From DASPXK01 sp035637315 (GTDB lineage Bacteria > Chloroflexota > UBA6077 > JACCZL01): 35,110 nt of DNA. The position numbers were made by a program, and so were the translations under genes. The DNA lies in the NCBI GenBank assembly GCA_035637315.1, contig DASPXK010000222.1, forward strand, positions 1-35,110. The letters run 5' to 3'. Position 1 is the first letter of the stretch, and each line of letters opens with the position of its first letter. The notes under the pieces are model-generated. The model made no database searches. It was not told where the DNA came from and saw only the letters and a program-made list of their open reading frames with translations. This document shows positions 29,468-35,110 of this stretch, one piece after another.

Positions 29468-30445
29468 ATGAATGGGTCTCGGACAGCGCGAACGATGAGC
29501 TGGTTCCCGGGCGTCGCGGCGCTCGCGTTCGCGTTGCTTCTGGCGCTCCCGCTGGCGGCGGCTTGCTCGATGGTCCAGCCGGGCGGGGCGCAGCTCGGAA
29601 CGAGCGACAATCCGCTGAAGATGGCGTTCGTGCCCTCGAGCGACTCGCAGAAGGTGCTCGCCAGCGGCGAGCCGATCGGCCAGCTGCTCGAGAAAGAGAC
29701 CGGCTACAAGATCAAGGTCTCGGTCCCAACCTCGTACGCGGCGGTGATCGAGGCGATGGGCGCCAACAACGTCGACATCGGCTGGCTGGCGCCGTTCGCG
29801 TACGTGTTGGCTAAGGACAAGTTCGGGGCCGAGGTCATCCTGGCGAGCGTGCGGGGAGGCAGCAAGACCTACACCGGCCAGATCATCGTCCACGTCGACA
29901 GCGGGATCAAGGACCTCCAGGGGCTGAAGGGCAAGAAATTCGCGTTCGTCGAGCCGGGCTCAGCATCCGGCTATCTGTTCCCCAACGCGCTGCTCGCCCT
30001 CAACGGGATCGATAACAAGACCTTCTTCTCGGAGACGACCTTCGCCGGCGGGCACGACAAGGTGGTCATCGCCGTCTACAACAAGCAGGTCGACGGCGGG
30101 GCGACCTTCGGCGACAGCGTCGAAGGCCAGGTGACCGATGCCCGGACGCGAGTGACGAGCACGCTGCCTGACGTGATGGAGAAGGTCAAGCCCATCGCCA
30201 AGACTGATCCAATCCCGAACGACACCGTTAGCCTTCGCAAAGGCCTGCCGCCAGACATGGGCAACAAGATTCGGGACGGACTGATCAAGGTAGCGGCGAG
30301 CGAGGACGGCAAGAAGGCACTCAAGGACTTGTATCAGATCGACGGATTGGCGGTCTCGGCCGACAGTGACTACGAGCCGGTTCGTAAGGCCGCTAAGGCG
30401 CTGAACCTCAACCTCGAGGAGGAGCTAGCTCCGAAGAAGGGCTAG
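29468..30445 (+). CDS. phnD: Phosphonate-type ABC transporter substrate-binding lipoprotein
   Basis: 325 residues from ATG 29468 with AGGGGAGG upstream. Signal peptide with lipobox A-L-P-L-A-A-A-C (Cys33). The mature part has L-K-M-A-F-V-P-S-S-D, then S-Y-A-A-V-I-E-A-M-G-A-N-N-V-D-I-G-W-L-A-P-F-A-Y and F-A-F-V-E-P-G-S-A-S-G-Y-L-F-P. These are the signatures of PhnD/PtxB-like binding proteins for phosphonate, phosphite or phosphate esters. F-A-G-G-H-D-K-V-V and V-D-G-G-A-T-F complete the pattern. Together with phnC and phnE it forms a full importer. No C-P lyase or phosphonatase gene is visible in the window, so the ligand is open. It is separated from phnC by a 120-base spacer with a dispersed repeat. 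Confidence 0.92.
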   Translation: MNGSRTARTMSWFPGVAALAFALLLALPLAAACSMVQPGGAQLGTSDNPLKMAFVPSSDSQKVLASGEPIGQLLEKETGYKIKVSVPTSYAAVIEAMGANNVDIGWLAPFAYVLAKDKFGAEVILASVRGGSKTYTGQIIVHVDSGIKDLQGLKGKKFAFVEPGSASGYLFPNALLALNGIDNKTFFSETTFAGGHDKVVIAVYNKQVDGGATFGDSVEGQVTDARTRVTSTLPDVMEKVKPIAKTDPIPNDTVSLRKGLPPDMGNKIRDGLIKVAASEDGKKALKDLYQIDGLAVSADSDYEPVRKAAKALNLNLEEELAPKKG

Positions 30446-30454
30446 AGCTTGTAG

Positions 30455-30553
30455 TTGTCATCCTGAGTTTTCATGTCCCATGGGGACACCCGCACGAATG
30501 AAAAGGGCACCCATCGGACGTTTTTTTCAAAGCAGCGAAGCGAAGAATGACAA
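30455..30553. repeat. MITE-like repeat inserted between phnD and phnC
   Basis: Ends ttgtcatcct (30455-30464) and agaatgacaa (30544-30553) are inverted with one G/T-type mismatch; inside lie tgtcccatggggaca (a 6-bp stem with 3-base loop, about 30474-30488) and a T-run (30521-30527). The composition is clearly less GC-rich than the flanking genes. The ends resemble a tgtcat...aatgaca motif seen in dispersed repeats of several bacterial genomes. It interrupts an operon whose other genes nearly touch, so it was probably inserted later. Confidence 0.6.
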
Positions 30554-30565
30554 TGGAACAGGCCC

Positions 30566-31324
30566 GTGCTGCGGATCGAGCACCTGACGAAGGTCTTCCC
30601 TGGCGGCGTCGTCGCGGTCGACGACGTCAGCTTGACCGTCCCTGACGGCGAATTCCTGGTCATTATCGGCTTGAGCGGCTCGGGCAAGTCGACCCTGCTG
30701 CGCTGCATCAATCGACTCGTCGAGCCGACCTCGGGCCGAATCTTCCTGAACGATGTGGAGATCACGCGGCTCTCGCTGGCCCAACTGCGCCAGGTGCGCA
30801 AGCGGATGGGGATGATCTTTCAGCAGTTCAACCTGGTCAAGCGCTCCTCGGTCCTTACGAACGTGCTGTCCGGGCGCCTGGGCACCGTTAGTCCCTGGCA
30901 GAGCGCCGTGGGCCGCTTCCCGCTCCCGGATTACCACCGCGCCTTCGCCAACCTGGAGCGCGTAGGCATCCCCGAGAAAGCCTACCAGCGGGCCGACACG
31001 CTGTCGGGTGGGCAGCAGCAGCGGGTTGCCATTGCCCGAGCGCTGATGCAGGAGCCACAGCTCATGTTGGCCGACGAGCCAGTGGCGAGCCTCGATCCCG
31101 CAACCTCGCACTCGGTCATGAAGTATCTGGAGGAGATCAACCAGCAGGACGGCATCACCGTCCTCTGTAATCTGCACTTCCTGAGCCTCGCGCGCCGCTA
31201 CGCCACTCGCGTGGTCGCGCTCAAGCAGGGGGCAATCGTCTACGATGGGCCGCCCCGCCAGATAGACCAGGTCCGTTTCCGCGAGATCTATGGCGAGGAG
31301 GCGGTCGAGGTGGAGATCGCCTGA
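30566..31324 (+). CDS. phnC: Phosphonate-type ABC transporter ATP-binding protein
   Basis: 252 residues from GTG 30566. Walker A G-L-S-G-S-G-K-S-T (35-43), Q-loop F-Q-Q-F-N-L-V with Gln86, signature L-S-G-G-Q-Q-Q-R (146-153), Walker B L-M-L-A-D-E-P-V-A-S-L-D with Glu171, and switch His in C-N-L-H-F-L (H-loop). Q-F-N-L-V-K-R-S-S-V-L-T-N-V-L-S-G-R-L-G is typical of PhnC. It drives uptake with PhnD and PhnE. The start follows the dispersed repeat at 30455-30553, and no strong ribosome site lies in front. The stop shares one base with the phnE start (TGATG). Confidence 0.93.
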   Translation: MLRIEHLTKVFPGGVVAVDDVSLTVPDGEFLVIIGLSGSGKSTLLRCINRLVEPTSGRIFLNDVEITRLSLAQLRQVRKRMGMIFQQFNLVKRSSVLTNVLSGRLGTVSPWQSAVGRFPLPDYHRAFANLERVGIPEKAYQRADTLSGGQQQRVAIARALMQEPQLMLADEPVASLDPATSHSVMKYLEEINQQDGITVLCNLHFLSLARRYATRVVALKQGAIVYDGPPRQIDQVRFREIYGEEAVEVEIA

Positions 31325-32517
31325 TGGCCACGATTGAAGAGGCGCGCCGCCCCGATCCGGCCGCCTTTCGCAAGGCTGGCCCCGGTGCCATCGTCGCCTC
31401 GTGGCGCAGCCTCCTCTTCCTGGCCATCGCGATCGCGGCGTACGCGTATGGCTGGCAGATCACACAGATCGATTTCCCGGCCCTCGTCTTGAACCTGCCC
31501 AAAGCTCAGCGGATCGTGGTCGGGCTGCTTCAGCCGGACGTGATTGCCGAGGAGACCGAGTCGATCTCGGCAAGCGCGCCGCTACGCATCGGCGACGCGG
31601 CCTCGGTGGCCACCGGTGCCTCTAGCTCGAGCATCGGCGCCGGCACCTTGACGGTCACGCCGGGCGCGATCCGGGCCGGCGATGAGGTCACCCTCACCCT
31701 GAGCGGGGTCCGCCCGGACAGCGACCTGCGGCTTAGCCTGGTCGATACGACGACCGGCAACAGTCGTCCGATTCGGAATGACAAGACCGGCTCGAGCGGC
31801 TCTTTCAACCTGACCTTCAGCATGCCATCGTCCGTGAGCGGCGGCGCCTATACGGTGCGAGCGGATCTGAGCTGGGGACTTGGGCGCTGGCGTCCGAGTG
31901 AAGCGTTCATCCTATCGCTGCAGAAGACGATCGAGACCATCTTCCTGGCCCTCATGGCCACGACCTTCGCCATGATCGTGAGCATCCCACTCAGCTTCCT
32001 GGGGGCCCGCAATCTGATGCAGGGCAATCGAGTCGGCTGGGCGGTGTATTACGCCACCCGAACGTTTTTCAACGTCCTCCGCTCGATCGAGGCACTGATC
32101 CTGGTGATCATCATGGCCGTGGTGGTCGGCCTTGGCCCGTTCGCTGGCGTGATGGCGATCGTGATTCATTCGATCGGGGCGATGGGGAAGCTGTACTCGG
32201 AGTCGATCGAGAGCATCGACGCCGGCCCGATCGAGGCGATCACCGCCACCGGGGCCGACCGGTTTCAGGTGATCTTATTCGCGGTGGTGCCCCAGGTGGT
32301 GCCCCAGTTCCTGTCGTTCACCATGTATCGCTGGGACATCAATGTGCGACTGTCGACAGTGATCGGACTGGTCGGCGGGGGTGGCATCGGTTTCCTGCTG
32401 ATTCAATACATCAACCTGTTGCAGTGGAATCAGGCCGGAGCTGCGCTCTGGCTGATCGGCATCACGGTGATGGCGATGGACTACGCCAGCGCCATCATTC
32501 GCGCGCGGTTGGTTTAG
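31324..32517 (+). CDS. phnE: Phosphonate-type ABC permease with inserted extracytoplasmic beta domain
   Basis: 397 residues; ordinary PhnE has about 260-290. Residues 28-47 form TM1. Residues about 75-190 are an insert: V-I-A-E-E-T-E-S, a Ser/Ala-rich stretch, then T-L-T-V-T-P-G-A-I-R-A-G-D-E-V-T-L-T-L-S-G and further strands to G-G-A-Y-T-V-R-A-D-L, an Ig-like pattern similar to secreted adhesion or bacterial Ig modules. The regular permease resumes at L-Q-K-T-I-E-T-I-F-L-A-L-M, then P-L-S-F-L-G-A-R-N-L-M, R-S-I-E-A-L-I-L, the EAA region E-S-I-D-A-G-P-I-E-A-I-T-A-T-G and Y-R-W-D-I-N-V-R-L-S-T-V-I-G-L-V-G-G-G-G-I-G, all typical of PhnE. The insert would lie outside the membrane near PhnD. Start and stop overlap tightly with neighbours. 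Confidence 0.9.
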   Translation: MATIEEARRPDPAAFRKAGPGAIVASWRSLLFLAIAIAAYAYGWQITQIDFPALVLNLPKAQRIVVGLLQPDVIAEETESISASAPLRIGDAASVATGASSSSIGAGTLTVTPGAIRAGDEVTLTLSGVRPDSDLRLSLVDTTTGNSRPIRNDKTGSSGSFNLTFSMPSSVSGGAYTVRADLSWGLGRWRPSEAFILSLQKTIETIFLALMATTFAMIVSIPLSFLGARNLMQGNRVGWAVYYATRTFFNVLRSIEALILVIIMAVVVGLGPFAGVMAIVIHSIGAMGKLYSESIESIDAGPIEAITATGADRFQVILFAVVPQVVPQFLSFTMYRWDINVRLSTVIGLVGGGGIGFLLIQYINLLQWNQAGAALWLIGITVMAMDYASAIIRARLV

Positions 32518-32527
32518 GGGGTTCAGC

Positions 32528-34657
32528 ATGACGCGGTTGGTGGTTGTTGGTCTGGCGCTCGTGATCGGCTCGGGCATGTGGGGTAGTGTGAGGCCCGCCA
32601 GCGGCACGCTCGCCGCGTCAGTGGCCCAAGTCGCGGGGATCACGCAGATGGTGATCGAGCGGATCGAATCGCCGACCTTCGAGGGGCGCGCGTTTGGCGA
32701 CGTCGGCCGGTATGAGAAGCTCGTTGGCCGAGCGTTTGGCGAGGTCGATCCCGGCGATCCCCTGAATGCCGGCATCGTCAACATCGAGCGCGCGCCACGA
32801 AACGCCCGCGGAATGGTCGAGTACGACGTCGACGTGTACATCCTCAGGCCGATCGATGCGCAACGAAGCAACAAGACGATCCTGTATGAAGTCGTCAACC
32901 GTGGCAACAAAGGTCTCCGCTTCAACGTCGGGGCGGGAGCTGGCAACGACCCGACCGCGGCCGCCGACGCCGGCGATGGGCTGGCGATGCGGCTCGGCTA
33001 CACGCTGGTCTGGAGCGGCTGGCAGGCGGACACCGGGCCCGGGAGCGGCAGGCTCACGGCCAGGTTCCCAGTCGCGACGAATCCGGACGGCAGCGCGATA
33101 AAGGGCTGGATCCGATCGGAGCTCATCTTCGAGAAACCAGCGTTCTCGGTGCCGGTGAGCTTCGACCGCGAGCTGCGCGACGTGCGCCCGTACCCGACGG
33201 TGGAAGAGAGCATGGCCGCGGGCAGGCTGAGTCGGCGCAGTGGACCGGATGCGTCGTCCGAACTGCTCCCGCGCGAATCTTGGTCGTTCGCGCGGTGCGA
33301 TGACGGCGTGACGATGACACCGAGCGTTACCGACGTCTGTCTGCCGACGGGATTTTCGCCAAATTTCATCTACGACCTGGTCTACGAGGCGCGTGACCCG
33401 ATCGTGATGGGGCTCGGGTTTGCCGCCACGCGCGACGTGATCTCGTTCCTGCGGTACGAGAGCTCGGAAGCCAATCCGCTCGTGCAGCGGGCTGGCGTCG
33501 CGGCTGGCAGCGGCGTGCAGTGGGCGATCGGATTTGGCTCTTCGCAGAGCGGTCGGTTTCTCAAGGACCTGATCTACCAGGGCTTCAACCAGGACACGGC
33601 CGGCCGGCGTGTGTTCGACGGTGCGATCCCGCACATCTCTGGCTCGCGCCGGACCTTCACGAACTATGAGTTCGCGATGCCCGGCCGGTTCTCGACGGGC
33701 GTTGAGGGGCACCATTACCCCGGCGATGGGTTTCCGTTTACGTACGAGACCTCGACCGATCCGATCAGTGGGCAGACCGATGGGGTGCTCGCCCGCTGCC
33801 GCGCGCAGGGCGTGTGCCCCAAGATCATGCACTGGGATTCGGGGACCGAGGCGTGGCAGGCGCGTAACTCGCTGGTGGTCACCGACCCGCTTGGCGAAGT
33901 GGACGTGCCGATTCCCGACAATGTGCGACTGTACTATTTCGCGAGCACGCAGCACGGTCCCGCCGCCACACCGGCTCGCGGCATCTGCCAGCAGCTCAGC
34001 AACCCGCTCTCTTATCAGGAGACGCAGCGCGCGCTGCTGGCCGCGCTTCAAGGGTGGGTGAGCACCGGCAACGAGCCACCGCCGAGCCAGTTCCCGCGGC
34101 TTGGCGACGGCACGCTCGTGTCGCCGCTTCCTCAGGCCGCGCAGGGCTTCCCGGCCATTCCTGGTGTGCGGTACAACGGCAAGCTCAACCATCTGTTCGT
34201 CAACGACCAGAGCGTCCAGCCACCCCGGCACGTCCCGGGCACCGAGTACACCGTGCTGGTGCCCAGAGTCGACGGCGATGGCAATGAGATCGGCGGGATC
34301 CGTTCGATGTCGCTGCAGGCGGCGCTCGGAACGCACAGCGGCTGGAACCTGCGGGCAGCCGGGTTCATGGAGGATGAGGCGTGCTATCTGACCGGCTCGT
34401 ACATACCGTTGGCGTCGACCCGGGCGGAGCGGCTGGCCGCGGGTGACCCCCGTGCCTCGCTCGAGGAGCGCTACGGCAGCCAGGAGGCGTATGTCGAGGC
34501 GGTCAGCGCGGCCGCAAGGAACCTAGTCGTCGGGCGATACCTGCTCGCCGAGGACGCCGAACGCGCGGTGAAGGCCGCCCAGTCGGCCAGACTGGCGCTG
34601 CGCGCTGATCCCTCTCAGCTCTGGGGCGCCCTCACCCGAGTAGTGAGTAGTGAGTAG
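32528..34657 (+). CDS. Secreted alpha/beta hydrolase-domain protein (Abhydrolase_10-like)
   Basis: 709 residues from ATG 32528, ten bases after phnE. N-terminal signal peptide (V-V-V-G-L-A-L-V-I-G) with likely cleavage near residue 26-30. The body matches large uncharacterised hydrolases of the Abhydrolase_10 type: R-G-M-V-E-Y-D-V-D-V-Y-I-L-R-P, then L-Y-E-V-V-N-R-G-N-K, G-Y-T-L-V-W-S-G-W-Q and F-G-S-S-Q-S-G-R-F-L, where Ser339 is the candidate nucleophile (G-x-S-x-S-G form). H-Y-P-G-D-G-F-P-F-T-Y follows. The final residues V-V-S-S-E and the TAG stop are encoded by heptamer units (34638-34658). The substrate is unknown; the position after a phosphonate-type importer suggests that it releases a transportable product outside the cell, which is inference. 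Confidence 0.75.
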   Translation: MTRLVVVGLALVIGSGMWGSVRPASGTLAASVAQVAGITQMVIERIESPTFEGRAFGDVGRYEKLVGRAFGEVDPGDPLNAGIVNIERAPRNARGMVEYDVDVYILRPIDAQRSNKTILYEVVNRGNKGLRFNVGAGAGNDPTAAADAGDGLAMRLGYTLVWSGWQADTGPGSGRLTARFPVATNPDGSAIKGWIRSELIFEKPAFSVPVSFDRELRDVRPYPTVEESMAAGRLSRRSGPDASSELLPRESWSFARCDDGVTMTPSVTDVCLPTGFSPNFIYDLVYEARDPIVMGLGFAATRDVISFLRYESSEANPLVQRAGVAAGSGVQWAIGFGSSQSGRFLKDLIYQGFNQDTAGRRVFDGAIPHISGSRRTFTNYEFAMPGRFSTGVEGHHYPGDGFPFTYETSTDPISGQTDGVLARCRAQGVCPKIMHWDSGTEAWQARNSLVVTDPLGEVDVPIPDNVRLYYFASTQHGPAATPARGICQQLSNPLSYQETQRALLAALQGWVSTGNEPPPSQFPRLGDGTLVSPLPQAAQGFPAIPGVRYNGKLNHLFVNDQSVQPPRHVPGTEYTVLVPRVDGDGNEIGGIRSMSLQAALGTHSGWNLRAAGFMEDEACYLTGSYIPLASTRAERLAAGDPRASLEERYGSQEAYVEAVSAAARNLVVGRYLLAEDAERAVKAAQSARLALRADPSQLWGALTRVVSSE

Positions 34658-34688
34658 TGAGCCGTGCACTCACTACTCACTACTCACT
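34638..34688. repeat. Inverted heptamer array at the end of the hydrolase gene (locus D)
   Basis: Three units gagtagt (34638-34658), a degenerate unit gagccgt, two bases, then three units actcact (34668-34688), which are the reverse complement in rotation. The arms can form a 20-bp or longer hairpin with a short loop. The TAG stop of the hydrolase (34655-34657) is inside the third unit. A strong promoter for the next gene follows ten bases later, so the hairpin may also end transcription. Confidence 0.85.
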
Positions 34689-34697
34689 GCAGGGATC

Positions 34698-34725
34698 TTG
34701 ACACGCCGGGAGCGAGTGCTAGAAT
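34698..34725 (+). promoter_or_regulatory. Strong sigma-70-like promoter
   Basis: TTGACA (34698-34703), 16-bp spacer, TAGAAT (34720-34725). It drives the binding-protein gene at 34902 through a long leader. Confidence 0.65.
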
Positions 34726-34732
34726 GCCGATA

Positions 34733-34901
34733 CGGTTGCTTCCAGGAGGGGCTCATCGTTCATAGGTAGCCTGCGCGGGATGGCGGACCAACAGCTGTCT
34801 CGGGGTGGGCGCGAACGGGAAGCGGGGCCAACGTCGGTCGGCCGGCGCGGACAGCGCGTGGGTTGGTGATCGAGCTTCGATGGGGAAGGAGACGATAGGC
34901 C
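34733..34901 (+). promoter_or_regulatory. Long 5' leader of the terminal binding-protein gene
   Basis: About 170 bases between the promoter and ATG 34902, GC-rich, with an early aggagg (34743-34748) that has no ATG behind it and a proper AAGGAG (34886-34891) before the gene. Several short complementary segments are present, but I could not match it to a known riboswitch or decide a fold. No gene was seen in it. Confidence 0.3.
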
Positions 34902-35110
34902 ATGCGTAACGGTGCGGACGACTTCTCGCTTGGATTGACCCGACGACTCACACGACGCCAGCTACTCCGAGTTGGGGGGGTAGCCGGCTTCGGTCTCGCG
35001 CTGCTGAGCGCCTGCGCGCCACAGGCCGCGGCGCCGCCCGCCCCGAAAGCCGAGGCACCCCAGCCGGCCGCACAGCCGACCGCAGCTCAGGCGGCGCCCG
35101 CGGCGGCCAA
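34902..35110 (+). CDS. ABC transporter substrate-binding lipoprotein, N-terminus (cut by window end)
   Basis: 69 codons and two bases before the window ends. The N-terminus has twin arginines (T-R-R-L-T-R-R-Q-L-L-R), a hydrophobic stretch V-G-G-V-A-G-F-G-L-A-L-L, lipobox L-L-S-A-C (about Cys35) and the start of a Pro/Ala/Gln-rich linker. This is the same design as the binding proteins at 7016, 10501 and 24559, so it is very likely another solute-binding protein of an ABC importer. Its family cannot be told because the mature domain is outside. AAGGAG lies ten bases before the ATG, and a strong promoter is at 34698-34725. Confidence 0.75.
   Translation, partial: MRNGADDFSLGLTRRLTRRQLLRVGGVAGFGLALLSACAPQAAAPPAPKAEAPQPAAQPTAAQAAPAAA

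Overview
The window is about 35 kb of GC-rich bacterial DNA, most likely from a member of the Chloroflexota. No 16S rRNA gene is present, so this rests on gene style. Pointers are: Tat-type lipoprotein solute-binding proteins with long Pro/Ala/Lys linkers; family-39-like glycosyltransferases carrying a soluble C-terminal domain; a RicT-like (PSP1) protein next to holB; a cytidylate kinase-like/BON fusion; a DUF4015 protein; frequent GTG and TTG starts; and many GC-rich dispersed hairpin repeats. It looks like ordinary chromosome with one small region of gene decay near the left end.

Layout. 1-1083 is the C-terminal part of a membrane glycosyltransferase-like protein cut by the window edge. 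1084-2640 is a gene graveyard holding the head of cinA, the head of a 2-hydroxyacid dehydrogenase, and a frameshifted piece of a Cap4/DUF4297-type defence nuclease. 2824-6916 holds envelope genes: a polytopic membrane protein, a membrane-anchored SGNH hydrolase, a small membrane protein and a GT39-type glycosyltransferase. 7016-11955 (minus) is a CUT1 carbohydrate ABC importer with two different binding proteins around one permease pair and no ATPase. 12078-14096 (minus) has an HD-domain protein and a membrane-anchored metallopeptidase. The latter diverges from an ECF sigma factor/zinc anti-sigma pair (14188-15537). 15573-17794 (minus) carries a short RicT-like protein, holB and a cytidylate kinase-like/BON protein. 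17882-22474 (plus) carries a DUF4015 putative glycoside hydrolase overlapping tldD, then tldE. 22488-26310 (minus) is a peptide/nickel-type ABC importer (family 5 binding protein plus two permeases). 26590-26857 is a tRNA cluster, Leu(GAG)-Val(TAC)-Phe(GAA), on the minus strand. 26991-29321 (minus) is pyrF, a DUF951 gene and an MFS exporter with overlapping ends. 29468-34657 (plus) is a phnD-phnC-phnE phosphonate-type importer followed by a secreted alpha/beta hydrolase. The window ends in the first 69 codons of another lipoprotein binding protein.

The most unusual structure is not a protein gene. At four gene ends the spacer is made of 7-bp (in one arm 8-bp) tandem units in two inverted arms. 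The unit sequence differs at each locus, but the geometry is the same: the first arm begins at or contains the stop codon of the upstream gene. In the two clearest cases the second arm contains the start codon of the next gene, so one permease has an N-terminus encoded by repeat units. Three of the four loci lie inside ABC-transporter operons. Several other hairpin repeat families sit at gene borders. The phosphonate operon is also notable: its permease PhnE carries an extra beta-rich, Ig-like extracytoplasmic domain of roughly 115 residues, and the operon ends in a secreted hydrolase.
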